Translations under genes and position numbers: made by a program
Shown here: one piece after another, positions 8,177-16,978 of the stretch
Layout of the letters: every line of letters starts with the position of its first letter
How positions within the stretch are numbered: the stretch's first letter is position 1
Assembly (NCBI GenBank): GCA_903952205.1
Contig: CAJBEZ010000076.1
Location: 1-64,000 of the forward strand
Direction of reading: 5' to 3'
DNA length: 64,000 nucleotides
From: an uncultured Desulfomonile sp.
GTDB taxonomy: Bacteria; Desulfobacterota; Desulfomonilia; Desulfomonilales; Desulfomonilaceae
The notes under the pieces: generated by a model
The model's input: the letters and a program-made list of their open reading frames with translations, nothing else
Database searches by the model: none
What the model was told of the DNA's origin: nothing

Positions 8177-8842
8177 TTAGGGGCCGTCTTCATTATTTCC
8201 AGGCAAATATTCGTCCTCAAAGATTATCCATTCACTGAAGAATGAGTACCATTCGTCATCTTGCCTTTCGTGTTTCCTAAAAATACCCCAACTAAAAAGA
8301 TCGGCGGCTTGAAGACCTGGATTATTCTGAGACAGCTCATGTGTAATGAACAGGGGCGTCTCCGCTGGTATCAATCCTTTTAGGTGATTCCCTATGTAAG
8401 TGTCAAAATCCTTGATCTCCTTCCTTGTTTTTGAACGGTCGATGATCAGGTTAACTGCGTTAGTAGTTGTTGGGATGTGCAACTGACCGATTAAGAATCG
8501 AGCAAGGCAATTGTAGAGTTCGGAGCGATTCAATTTCTTTTTCAAATGTCCGTAAGCGCGTTCTTTGTCAAGCACGACCGCATATATACGCCAGCCTGAA
8601 TAAGGTCTATACCTGAAAAAATAATGTTTGACCTCAAGTGATGTGGAGACGCCTTTTAGCTCCTCAAATCGCCATGAGGATCTACGGAGTTTATTCTTTT
8701 TCGCACGTAAAACAGCCCTACCAAATTGATTCACAACAGCACGATTATCGCAGACCAGGAGAGTAATGACGAATTTCTTGGTGGTATTCTCGTTATTGAA
8801 ATCAAATCCCAGATCCCCTGATTCATCTAAAAAAATAAACAT
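8177..8842 (-). CDS. DUF3800 family protein
   Basis: 221 residues. It begins with IFLDESGDLGF, the hallmark N-terminal acidic strand of DUF3800, contains NLIIDRSKT in the middle and ends with the typical NPGLQAADLFSWGIFRKHE segment with its conserved Gln-Ala-Ala-Asp. The family is widespread on islands and phage-like elements and is thought to have an RNase H-like fold with acidic residues; its role is unknown. It is transcribed alone on the minus strand. The start ATG has AAGG very close, so the start is moderately certain. Confidence 0.85.
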   Translation of the reverse strand: MFIFLDESGDLGFDFNNENTTKKFVITLLVCDNRAVVNQFGRAVLRAKKNKLRRSSWRFEELKGVSTSLEVKHYFFRYRPYSGWRIYAVVLDKERAYGHLKKKLNRSELYNCLARFLIGQLHIPTTTNAVNLIIDRSKTRKEIKDFDTYIGNHLKGLIPAETPLFITHELSQNNPGLQAADLFSWGIFRKHERQDDEWYSFFSEWIIFEDEYLPGNNEDGP

Positions 8843-9032
8843 TCCTTACCCTTTTCTGATTAACCCAATGCCGAAGATTTTTGTATCACAAATGGTCTTC
8901 TCAAATATATAAAGAAAAATTTAATTCAGGCCGCAGACTGTGTTCCAACTCCATGTCAACTTTTCGACATGATGGGAATTTCAGTTATTGGCCAAAAAAA
9001 CCCAATGACCTGGGAAAATCATTGGGCGTAAC
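8843..9032. other. Gene-free spacer upstream of the DUF3800 gene
   Basis: The segment contains the minus-strand terminator described separately. A possible coding remnant abuts it at 9033. No other feature is seen. Confidence 0.4.
8994..9026 (-). terminator. Rho-independent terminator
   Basis: CCCAATGA (9001-9008) pairs with TCATTGGG (9019-9026) and is followed on the minus strand by seven T. It lies below the GNAT gene remnant and would end its transcription. A paralogous hairpin occurs at 10229-10264. Confidence 0.75.
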
Positions 9033-9164
9033 TTAGGATGATACTTTTGCTATATCGACTTCGGATGCTCTTTCAAGCGCCCGTTGGCAATCAGTCAATT
9101 TAATGTAAAGATCAACAGTACTATCTCTTTTTCTCTCAAATTTTGTCCAAATTGAACTGAAACA
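9033..9164 (-). pseudogene. Possible coding remnant, 43 codons
   Basis: Between the GNAT remnant and the terminator the minus strand has an open stretch ending RALERASEVDIAKVSS. Its amino-acid composition looks protein-like (charged amphipathic helices), but there is no ATG in frame and a stop lies directly upstream. It may be the C-terminal end of a deleted gene. I do not recognise the family. Confidence 0.25.
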
Positions 9165-9228
9165 TTATAAGAGGATGATTTGGTTAGGATATTTTACGAT
9201 GTGTTGAGATTGAGGTTTTGCGACGAGA

Positions 9229-9787
9229 TTAAAAGAAAATTCCGGGGTCTTGGAAGCGTTTTAAATCATAGTACATCGTCCATGTGGATGCTTTTAGTTC
9301 CCTCTTGCTTTCTGAAATACGCCGAAATCCATTATCCTCATAAAACTTAACTGCATAGTCTCTTTTGTATGCGTCAACAGTAAGGATTCTACAACCAGTG
9401 CGATTTTGAGTCAGAAAGATCGATTTTGTCATGGTCAAGACAAGGTCTACAATATCATCCCCCTGGAAATCCTTATGCACTGCTAGCCGAGCAATCTTGG
9501 CGGCAGGAAGATATTCGTAATAGTTTACCCCTTCCAGTCTTTCAAAATCATTGGCTAAATTCACATGGATTGAGTCATTACAATAACAAATCAAGGCTAC
9601 AGGCGGGTTTTTTTCTGTGATTTGATAACCGTCTCGTGTTAGTAAGTACGTTTTTCCGAGAAGCTCTTACTCATTTTTTACGGCATCAATTTTGAAAAAT
9701 TCATTTAAGTCAGTATCGCCACAATCAAATTGTTTTAAGGAAATTGATGGACAAAGAGGTTCAAGAGTCCATTCTTGAAAAAAGAAT
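9229..9787 (-). pseudogene. GNAT acetyltransferase (toxin-like) with in-frame stop
   Basis: The N-terminal part reads WTLEPLCPSISLKQFDCGDTDLNEFF, typical of GNAT toxins of the AtaT/TacT type. The C-terminal part has the acetyl-CoA-binding region (ARLAVHKDFQG) and FYEDNGFR. The two are in the same frame but separated by a single TAA at 9667-9669, between KNE and ELLGKTYLLTRDGYQI. No clear start codon is visible after the upstream gene, so the 5' end may also be damaged. Intact relatives acetylate charged tRNA. This copy is probably dead unless the stop is suppressed. Confidence 0.75.
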
Positions 9788-9958
9788 CTATTTCTCTCGC
9801 CGTTTAGAGCGTTCCAGAATCTTTTTGCTAACATTTGCAAGTTTAGCGGAAGGACGCCAAACAGGTTCCTTGATATTTTCTTCTCTAGCAAGTCTTTCAA
9901 GGAACTTAATACCCTCTTCGTTTTCCAGAATAGGTGATGGAGCTATCGCAAGAGCCAT
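9788..9958 (-). CDS. Small antitoxin-like protein, partner of GNAT gene
   Basis: 56 residues from ATG 9958 to TAG 9788. It is too short for usual gene calling. The sequence starts MALAIAPSPILENEEGIKFLERL and ends with a basic tail (KKILERSKRREK). It lies immediately upstream of the GNAT reading frame on the same strand, the arrangement of GNAT toxin operons. The fold (RHH or other) is not recognisable by eye. Function as antitoxin is inferred from position only. Confidence 0.55.
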   Translation of the reverse strand: MALAIAPSPILENEEGIKFLERLAREENIKEPVWRPSAKLANVSKKILERSKRREK

Positions 9959-10767
9959 TTGACACCTCTGTTTCGGCCTTTCCTTTTTGTTTATTTTAAG
10001 TGGTTTGTTGAACTAATAGAATCGTTAATCCGTAAACGTTTTCAGCGTCTATCATAAGAAACTGGTCAATTCAATTTATATTACTTTATTCTGATGCCAT
10101 TAGTCAATTTTTGTTTCCTTCTCACCCCCAACGCCCATCCTTTGTGTTTTCGAAGCGTAGGGTTCTTTTCTTCAGCCACTTTTGATATCCTTGGTCCATC
10201 GTGTGGTCCAAAGAAACCACATCGCTGCAAAAAAAACCCCAATAACCTAGGAGAATTATTGGGGGATAATGACTATGCGACGTGGCATCATCATTGAAAC
10301 AGGTTTTTATTTATAGACCTTATCCCCAAATGTCCCAAGCGCCTATGCATGGATCCTCATTTTATCCGGTCCCCCATCATAGGTTATGGGGAACAACGTC
10401 CGAGCGCAAGCGAAAATGTCTCAGATATGGCAATTGCGATGTTAGGTTTTACACTCGACTGAAAGGTCGTCCATTTTATTGAGGTCGCCAGATCTATCCA
10501 AGGGATCGCTTAGACCACTAGACATAAATAATGCATGTCCGTCTGGCCGAATAGATTAGGTAGGGACTGCAACGCAAGAGTCAACAGCTTGCTGTGTGGG
10601 ACTCCTCATCGGGATTGTGGGTGTTACGGCATTCAGAGGCGTTGATCAAGACGCTGTTCCTTTTCAGCGACGATGATGATGTCAAAAAAACCAGCCATCA
10701 AGTTGGCGGTATGAACCCCGGAAGATGATGAGTGATCTTCCTCTAACCTTTTCTTAGGATACATCAT
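9959..10767. other. Gene-free stretch, about 800 bp
   Basis: No supported gene is seen on either strand. Two plus-strand frames of 66-67 codons (10094-10297 and 10282-10482) cross the terminator hairpin and look non-coding. The region may hold the promoter of the rhomboid gene and, given the minus-strand terminator at 10229-10264 with no gene above it, a lost gene or small RNA. Confidence 0.5.
10229..10264 (-). terminator. Rho-independent terminator without an obvious gene
   Basis: CCCCAATAA (10237-10245) pairs with TTATTGGGG (10256-10264), followed on the minus strand by eight T. It has the same layout and loop as the hairpin at 8994-9026, with compensating stem changes. No minus-strand gene lies upstream of it before the plus-strand rhomboid gene. 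Confidence 0.7.
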
Positions 10768-11460
10768 GTGATGATACCACTGCGAGACAAGAATCCGTCG
10801 GGAACCTTTCCCTTCGTCGTCACCGGCATCATTATTCTGAATCTTATTGTTTGGTTCTTTGAATTGTCTCTTAAGGCCAACGTAGAAGTTTTCTTTTTGC
10901 GCTACGGATTGATCCCAAAAGATTTCATGTTGGCTCTCGATCAACATGTGGGACTTTTTGCGAAAACAATAGTACCGGTTTTCTCTTCCATGTTTATGCA
11001 CCAGTCATGGTTACATATAATCTTTAACATGTGGTTTTTGTGGATTTTCGGGGACAATGTGGAAGACCTTCTGGGTCACAGGGGTTTCCTCGCCTTCTAT
11101 TTTACCTGCGGTATCGTGTCGGGCCTTGCCCACGTGTTTGTTCATCCTCATTCGACTCTTCCCATGGTGGGCGCTAGCGGTGCTGTATCAGGAGTGTTGG
11201 GGGCATATGCGTTGCGTTTCCCCAGGGCTCTTATTCTGACATATTATGCAGTCTGGCCATACGAAGTTCGCTCTTACGTATATTTCATAATCTGGTTCGG
11301 ATTACAGTTGGTTCCGGGTCTACTCGAGCTTGGAGGCAATCGGGATGGTGTGGCTGTGGCCTACTGGGCCCACATAGGCGGATTTGTCATAGGGATGGGT
11401 TTGCTCTGGGTCTTTCCGAAGAGGCCCCGTTTTGTGGATCGGTCCCTGAGAGAAACCTGA
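10768..11460 (+). CDS. Rhomboid family intramembrane serine protease
   Basis: About 230 residues with six or seven membrane segments. Catalytic features are present: Ser in GASGAVSG (after PMVGAS), His in AYWAHIGGFVIGM, the HQSWLHIIFNMWFLWIFG stretch with the conserved Asn, and the WxxxG-like region near the N-terminus. Rhomboids cleave transmembrane substrates within the inner membrane; the substrate here is unknown. The start may be GTG 10768 or ATG 10771; AGGA lies 9-12 bases upstream. It is the only plus-strand gene before the tRNA-Phe and may be island cargo or the native neighbour. Confidence 0.9.
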   Translation: MMIPLRDKNPSGTFPFVVTGIIILNLIVWFFELSLKANVEVFFLRYGLIPKDFMLALDQHVGLFAKTIVPVFSSMFMHQSWLHIIFNMWFLWIFGDNVEDLLGHRGFLAFYFTCGIVSGLAHVFVHPHSTLPMVGASGAVSGVLGAYALRFPRALILTYYAVWPYEVRSYVYFIIWFGLQLVPGLLELGGNRDGVAVAYWAHIGGFVIGMGLLWVFPKRPRFVDRSLRET

Positions 11461-11584
11461 AATACGACCCGGCATGGATGGCAAAACAGTGCGACGACCG
11501 GCAAAGTCGAACCGTTGTCTGCCCGATCACACGGCTGGCTCGGCAGCGGTCCTGTTTTTTCGGTGTAATCCCTTCCGAATTAAG

Positions 11585-11628
11585 AAAAAAACCACTCCGA
11601 GTTGTTAATGGCTAACACCCTGGAATGG
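11585..11628 (-). terminator. Terminator of tRNA-Phe
   Basis: On the minus strand CCATTCC pairs with GGAGTGG (one wobble) around an inner GTTA/TAAC stem, followed by seven T. It begins 13 bases after the tRNA 3' CCA. Confidence 0.7.
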
Positions 11629-11640
11629 TTTTGGAATCTG

Positions 11641-11716
<76 letters not shown>

Positions 11717-11815
11717 GACCGATTCCGATACTACCTTTTGACACAGATTGTGTCAACGTGTTTTAGCTAAATTGAATCCCGTATGGCGCCAATCCAGAGT
11801 AGGAACAGCTCGTGT

Positions 11816-13669
11816 TCATCTCTTCAAATAATCACTCGCAAAATTCCGCACTCCTTTATTCCTTAACAGGTGAAATGTTCTCATCTTCCTTACGTGAATA
11901 GGATTCAATGATCCAAGTGGTATATAAACAATCCGGCGTCCCATACTTTTCGCGAGTTTTTTCCATCTGGGAAGGGGAGGCTTTTTGGCCGCGTATACTA
12001 TTCCCGGTTTTTCAGAATAGGCTATCCCAGCCACGAGGAGCCTCTCGTGACGGGTCTCAACAAAGTTAAAGGTTGGGTCTTTCCAAATATCAAACATTCT
12101 CAAAGGAGGGTAGGAAAGTACGAAGCCGCCGTGTTCCATTCTGCTGATACCTGGGCCTACCAAATCATTACCCGGCGCAGTGGAATAGAACGCCATATCT
12201 GATTCTTGCGAATGTTCACCCAACCAGTTCATTTCAAACGGGAAGTTCTCTTTTTCTGGGTCTTCGTCGAAGATTATCACGACTGAACCGAATTCCAGTG
12301 ATCCCTCATCCCGTACCTTCACATAGATCCGATTTTCATGGAATCTTCTCAGAGTCTCCCTAACATCTATACCCGCGCCAAAATCAGAAACAAAAGGTTC
12401 AGAGAGCGACTGGCTTACCTGCATGAGATTCGTGGCATGTTTTGCGAGGGCCTCCCCCCATTTTTCAATCTCGACATCTTCCGGAGGATAAGAACAAATA
12501 TCCACCTGGTCAGGATCGGAATCTTCCCATTTCTGTTTCAGATGATCTTTCCACTTGCGTGAATTTATGGCGTTGAGGCGGTAACGTCTGTTGGGGCCTA
12601 CGAACATCGACCGCAGTCTTTTATGCAGTGTGATCGTATTGCCGTAGTAACGAAGGCTGTCTTCGTCCAATTGAACCGTTGACGGGTCGTTCGGATCATT
12701 TTCCCATTCATAGTCCGCCAGGTATTCATGAACATGGTAGGCAAGATCCTCGTCCATCGCAGCCCTGGCAGATACAACCAGATGGAACAGGTCCGGCATA
12801 ATAAGCTTTTTGGCTTTCAACCACTTTCGAAGGAACTTGGACCATGTTGAACGGACGTATTCCGGTAATTTCTGCCTGGTGTGCCGGCCATAGTAATCAA
12901 TCGCCTCTTTCATGAGATCAACGATCTGTTCATGCCTATCGGCAGGGAAATCGGTATCCCCGTCCCGCCTCCAATTCTCGTAATTTTCCGTAATTCTGGG
13001 GATCTCTGTAAAACCCTTCTTTAGTGACTCCGGATGCAAGGGGGCTATGACAGACTTGGCATTGGCGACTTTCATCAGTGGGGTGGCCTGAGATTTTTCC
13101 AATAGTTCCGATATGAGCTGGATTGATCGGAAACGCCCCACGAATAATACCTTCTCATGGATTCTTGCGGCTTCCTGAAGTCGAGCCGCCATGAATATCC
13201 ATCGAAGTGGATTATCCAGACTGGCGCCTGATTTCAAAATCAAACCCAACTGACTTTCGAAGCAAGTTTTCTGACCTAACAAATCTATCGTGAAAGAATC
13301 GGGAAGATTGTCCGAAGGACCGCGCCGGTGTGTCAGGGTAGGATCGAGAAACCAGACGGGAACACCGAGTTCAACGCCGCTCCTGATAGCCTCGAAGATG
13401 CCATCTGACCCCTCTATAATGAATCCCGAATACTGGTTCGAATCGTTTCCATAGATAATTACAGAATGGTAAGGGAGTTGACGCACCCCTTCCAAAATGT
13501 TTTCACGCAGAGACACGGGAGATTCGACGCATATTACATTCGGTTTTTCATGGAGAACCAGCGACCTGACCTGAGTTGCAAACTCAATCCTATAATCTAT
13601 AGAGCCTACTAGAGTGATTGTTCCCGACCGAACAACATCAAACCAGCGTTGGCCCATCATATGCGACAC
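11816..13669 (-). CDS. Large TraB/DUF5682-like protein paired with MoxR ATPase
   Basis: 617 residues, no membrane segments. The N-terminal 230 residues resemble TraB/ChaN/EreA-fold proteins as found in DUF5682: TITLVGSIDYR, then PNVICVESP, GVPVWFLDP and later EKVLFVGRFRSIQLISELL, matching the order 'H.G..s / vE.P / p..fiD / vvG..H'. The rest is charged, helical and unrecognised. It overlaps the upstream MoxR-type ATPase by 32 bases, so they form one transcription unit. DUF5682 proteins are known beside MoxR and VWA proteins in poorly understood systems; no VWA gene is adjacent here. The similarity is weak and by eye; the activity is unknown. Confidence 0.5.
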   Translation of the reverse strand: MSHMMGQRWFDVVRSGTITLVGSIDYRIEFATQVRSLVLHEKPNVICVESPVSLRENILEGVRQLPYHSVIIYGNDSNQYSGFIIEGSDGIFEAIRSGVELGVPVWFLDPTLTHRRGPSDNLPDSFTIDLLGQKTCFESQLGLILKSGASLDNPLRWIFMAARLQEAARIHEKVLFVGRFRSIQLISELLEKSQATPLMKVANAKSVIAPLHPESLKKGFTEIPRITENYENWRRDGDTDFPADRHEQIVDLMKEAIDYYGRHTRQKLPEYVRSTWSKFLRKWLKAKKLIMPDLFHLVVSARAAMDEDLAYHVHEYLADYEWENDPNDPSTVQLDEDSLRYYGNTITLHKRLRSMFVGPNRRYRLNAINSRKWKDHLKQKWEDSDPDQVDICSYPPEDVEIEKWGEALAKHATNLMQVSQSLSEPFVSDFGAGIDVRETLRRFHENRIYVKVRDEGSLEFGSVVIIFDEDPEKENFPFEMNWLGEHSQESDMAFYSTAPGNDLVGPGISRMEHGGFVLSYPPLRMFDIWKDPTFNFVETRHERLLVAGIAYSEKPGIVYAAKKPPLPRWKKLAKSMGRRIVYIPLGSLNPIHVRKMRTFHLLRNKGVRNFASDYLKR

Positions 13670-14480
13670 GCCTGACTCCTGTAATTTGAAGTATCGCCTG
13701 GTCCAAAGCTCGATCTTCCGACAACCTGGATCTAAATTTCAACAGCCTGTGCGCATACCTCGATATATTCAAACCATCCCTTACGCTAAGGTCTTCATCT
13801 TTTTTGTGAGAATCCTGAAGCAAATCAACTACATTTTGGATGATAGAATCCGGGGGACCATCCAGCTTACCCCTGATTATTTTGAATTCCTCTTCACGGG
13901 TAGGATAATCCATCTGAATTCCGGGCTGTAATCGAGAGTAAATGTACTCTGGAACTTCAAATGTGGACGCGTCTTCATTCATGGTAACACATATCCGGAA
14001 CTCTGGTTTTGCCTTGATTTCTACACCGGCTATTATAGAATAGACTGATCGTCTCATATCCAGTAGTGAAGCAATTGAAGCCCAACTCTTCTCACTCATC
14101 CGGTTGCCTTCATCCAGCAGACATATCCCCCCCTTGATCATGGCCGTAACAAGAGGAGAAGCCACATAACGGATTTTCCCTTCCTCCGCTATAACTGGCG
14201 TAACAATAAGATCTTCGGGTTTGGTATCTACTGTGCATTGAAAAACGTATAATTCCTGCTTCATTCTCTTGGCTGCGGTAATGGCCAGTGAGGTCTTACC
14301 GACCCCGGGTTTACCCAGAATTCTAGGTTGCATAGGCGGATCATCACCGTCATCAGACCAGGCGGCCAGAAGTTGGATCAACGGCTCTTCCATTCCAACC
14401 CAGTCAACATTGAGATCAGGCGGATCAATCAAATGAATCTGAACGCCTTTAATTGATAAAACTTCGGATTGTTTCCCCAT
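13638..14480 (-). CDS. MoxR-type AAA+ ATPase
   Basis: About 280 residues. Walker A is GKPGVGKTS, Walker B is GGICLLDEGNRM, with the MoxR-typical Asn-Arg after the acidic pair, and a sensor segment FRICVTMNEDA. The lid region follows. MoxR ATPases remodel or activate partner complexes, often with VWA proteins. The ATG at 14480 has GGGGAAGAG eight bases upstream; a longer start at 14543 (TTG/ATG) has a poor site. The gene overlaps the large TraB-like gene downstream by 32 bases. Confidence 0.85.
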   Translation of the reverse strand: MGKQSEVLSIKGVQIHLIDPPDLNVDWVGMEEPLIQLLAAWSDDGDDPPMQPRILGKPGVGKTSLAITAAKRMKQELYVFQCTVDTKPEDLIVTPVIAEEGKIRYVASPLVTAMIKGGICLLDEGNRMSEKSWASIASLLDMRRSVYSIIAGVEIKAKPEFRICVTMNEDASTFEVPEYIYSRLQPGIQMDYPTREEEFKIIRGKLDGPPDSIIQNVVDLLQDSHKKDEDLSVRDGLNISRYAHRLLKFRSRLSEDRALDQAILQITGVRRVAYDGPTLV

Positions 14481-14618
14481 AGTATGACTCTTCCCCAAGA
14501 TTCGGAAGTTCTCCTGGAATATTCTTAAAATCAAGTCCATCAAATTCTATTCGACCGCACATAAGGTGTCAACCAGTCCAACGATTCTTAACCCAATCGT
14601 AGGGCTCATTACATTTGA

Positions 14619-15803
14619 TTACAGAAAATGGCTGAAAACAATATTCGAAAGTAGCCTTCCCCGGGGAGTCAATCTTATCATGTTTTTGTGTATTTCGTAG
14701 AGTCCTGCGGACTTGAGGTCATGGAGGGATTCATCTACAAATGAATACGCGTCAAACCCGTAATAATCGCCCATCAGTTCCAGATCCACACCATCTGTAA
14801 GCCTTAATCCCATGATCATGGCGTCCTTGAACCTGGTTAAAGCGTCCATATCCGTGAACGAATCAATTAAGGGACCCCCATGAGCTGTAATCTCCAGGTA
14901 TTTTTCAAGATCAACAATGTTGGAGTACCTAGCCCTTCCAGTCATTCCGTGAGCGGCAAGTCCAAGTCCCAGGAAAATCTTGTCAGACCAGTATTTCATG
15001 TTATGCCGAGATTCCATACCTTTCTTAGAGAAATTGGATATTTCGTACTGCTGGAATCCTGATTCCTGTATCTTTGAGCAAATTGTCTCGTAAATGTCGG
15101 CCAGAACATCATCGTCAAGTAATCTCAATCCTCCGTTTCTTGAATCGCGTTCCAGAGGCGAGCCTGTTTTTATCTCAAGGAGATAAACCGATATGTGGTC
15201 CGGTTCCAATTCAATAATGCCCTTTACACTTTTCATGATGGATTTAATAGTTTGCCCCGGATAACCAGCTAGCAGATCAACTGAAATGTTTTCGAATCCT
15301 GCTGACCTCGCCGCACTGTAGAGATTGGTGAAATCGCGACTCGAGTGCGATCGGCCCATTTTTTGAAGTTCAGAATCATTTAACGATTGCGCTCCGATAC
15401 TTAAGCGGGTAATTCCCGTACCGCGCAATACATCTAATTTATCCTTCCCGTAGGTTCCAGGATTGACTTCAATAGTTATCTCAATTGGGTTCGTAGGTAT
15501 TAATGTTTCCGAAACAGAGCGAAGTAATCTTCCAAAGGTATTGGGATCAAGAACAGAAGGAGTTCCACCTCCGAAATAGATGCTGTCAACTTTTTTGGGA
15601 AAGGAACCGCTAATGAGAACCGGAGAGGAATCGAGATGTTGGATTTCCCTAGTCAGGGCATCGATGTAAAGATTCTCCAACATGGTGTCGGAAGTGTATG
15701 AAACAAATCCACAGTAGTTGCATCTAGTCATACAGAAAGGTATGTGGATGTAAACGCCGATGGGGTCCAGGTCATCAGGGAATTTCTGAGGCTGGTTAGA
15801 CAT
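14619..15803 (-). CDS. hemW: HemW-like radical SAM protein
   Basis: About 394 residues from ATG 15803. It has the radical SAM cluster motif CMTRCNYC (C-x3-C-x2-C), the HemN/HemW signatures YIHIPFC, YFGGGTPS, SIGAQS and VDLLAGYPGQT, and a HemW C-terminal domain (YEISNFSKKG...HNMKYW, LGLGLAAHG). HemW is a heme-binding chaperone for heme insertion rather than a coproporphyrinogen dehydrogenase; the YEISNFA-type box and the length support HemW. A longer frame to 15965 is unlikely to be the start. Confidence 0.88.
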   Translation of the reverse strand: MSNQPQKFPDDLDPIGVYIHIPFCMTRCNYCGFVSYTSDTMLENLYIDALTREIQHLDSSPVLISGSFPKKVDSIYFGGGTPSVLDPNTFGRLLRSVSETLIPTNPIEITIEVNPGTYGKDKLDVLRGTGITRLSIGAQSLNDSELQKMGRSHSSRDFTNLYSAARSAGFENISVDLLAGYPGQTIKSIMKSVKGIIELEPDHISVYLLEIKTGSPLERDSRNGGLRLLDDDVLADIYETICSKIQESGFQQYEISNFSKKGMESRHNMKYWSDKIFLGLGLAAHGMTGRARYSNIVDLEKYLEITAHGGPLIDSFTDMDALTRFKDAMIMGLRLTDGVDLELMGDYYGFDAYSFVDESLHDLKSAGLYEIHKNMIRLTPRGRLLSNIVFSHFL

Positions 15804-16001
15804 TGTGTGGCTATCATAACATTGTATTATGCCGACATAAATGGTATTTTGTATAATTGGATGAATTGTAATCAAAGATAATGAAAGTGAATTTGTAGCG
15901 ATCTGCTGAATAGCCTTTCGATATTGGAAACAAGCGGTTCTGGACATAAATTTCGATCTACCCATACTAATTTTATTTTTAACTGTAAAGGAGTGAGGAT
16001 A

Positions 16002-16811
16002 ATGGAAAATGTCTTGACGCCAAGTGAATCCGGCGCTTTAACAAGCGTTCAGGTCCTGAAAGATATCGGGATCGTCACTATGAACAATCCTCACAAAGCC
16101 AACTGTTTAAGTTCTGAGCTTGTTTCCGGAATAATGGCGGCTTTTGATATGTTCGAGAAGTCATCGGTTCGCACCGTAATTTTGAGAGCTTATCCAGGGG
16201 CCAAAGTGTGGTCGGCCGGCCATGATATAAAGGAGATCCCTCTGGACAACCAGGATCCTCTTACATGGAATGTTCCTTTTGAAAAACTCCTCCGGCGAGT
16301 TCGTTGTTATGGTAGTCCAGTCATCGGAATGATAGAAGGAAGTGTCTGGGGAGGCGCATGTGATCTCGCCATGACATGTGATCTTTTGGTTGGAACCCAT
16401 TCAGCGAGTTTTGCGATAACTCCGGCTAAAATAGGCCTATCTTACAATACTTCGGGTCTGACTCATTTCCTGGGAGTCCTCCCTCTTCACATCGTCAAGG
16501 AAATGCTTTTTACCGCCAAACCTCTTCCATCAGAAGACGCTTACCGATTCGGCCTTTTGAATCGTCTGGTAGAACCGGATCAGCTTGAAACGATCACCTA
16601 TCAGTTGGCCGAAGATATAGCCAACATGGCCCCAAAGGTCATTCGTGTTCTGAAGCATGAACTTCGCGCCCTTACATCTGGTCCAAACCTCAGTCCCTAT
16701 GATTTTGAGGAGATACAGAACCTTCGCAGAGAGGCTTATCGTAGCGACGATTTCAAGAACGGAATTGCCGCTTTTTTCGAAAAACGAACACCGCAGTTTA
16801 AGGACGAATAG
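16002..16811 (+). CDS. scpB: Methylmalonyl-CoA decarboxylase (crotonase family)
   Basis: 269 residues. It follows E. coli ScpB/YgfG closely: VILRAYPGAKVWSAGHDIKEIP, IGMIEGSVWGGACDLA, ITPAKIGLSYN, HIVKEMLFTA and the C-terminal FEEIQNLRREAY...FFEKRTPQF. The enzyme decarboxylates methylmalonyl-CoA to propionyl-CoA. The start ATG has AAAGGAGTGAGG upstream. With the class III CoA-transferase downstream it suggests a succinate/propionate or methylmalonyl-CoA route; fumC lies between them. Confidence 0.85.
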   Translation: MENVLTPSESGALTSVQVLKDIGIVTMNNPHKANCLSSELVSGIMAAFDMFEKSSVRTVILRAYPGAKVWSAGHDIKEIPLDNQDPLTWNVPFEKLLRRVRCYGSPVIGMIEGSVWGGACDLAMTCDLLVGTHSASFAITPAKIGLSYNTSGLTHFLGVLPLHIVKEMLFTAKPLPSEDAYRFGLLNRLVEPDQLETITYQLAEDIANMAPKVIRVLKHELRALTSGPNLSPYDFEEIQNLRREAYRSDDFKNGIAAFFEKRTPQFKDE

Positions 16812-16820
16812 ACTCTCCAA

Positions 16821-16833
16821 GCCTTTTGCAAGA
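16821..16833. repeat. 13-bp direct repeat, left of fumC
   Basis: GCCTTTTGCAAGA, just after the scpB stop. The identical 13-mer occurs at 18391-18403 just after the fumC stop, and weaker similarity continues for about ten bases beyond both copies. Confidence 0.6.
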
Positions 16834-16978
16834 GTTTTATTGGGGCTTAAGCAATATCATAAATGAGATTCACGGGCAGGCCCATGGTCAAGACGCTCCA
16901 CCGGATTAGGACAAAGCGAGCCGCTGATTTTTTATTTAAGACTGCGGTTGGCTCACACGAAAAGCAGGAGAAAATAAA

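Noticed and set aside
9667-9669. Selenocysteine read-through of the GNAT stop
   Set aside because: The stop is TAA, not TGA, so SelA-dependent insertion cannot rescue it.
10094-10482. Two small plus-strand frames
   Set aside because: They overlap each other and the terminator hairpin at 10229-10264, and their composition is not protein-like.
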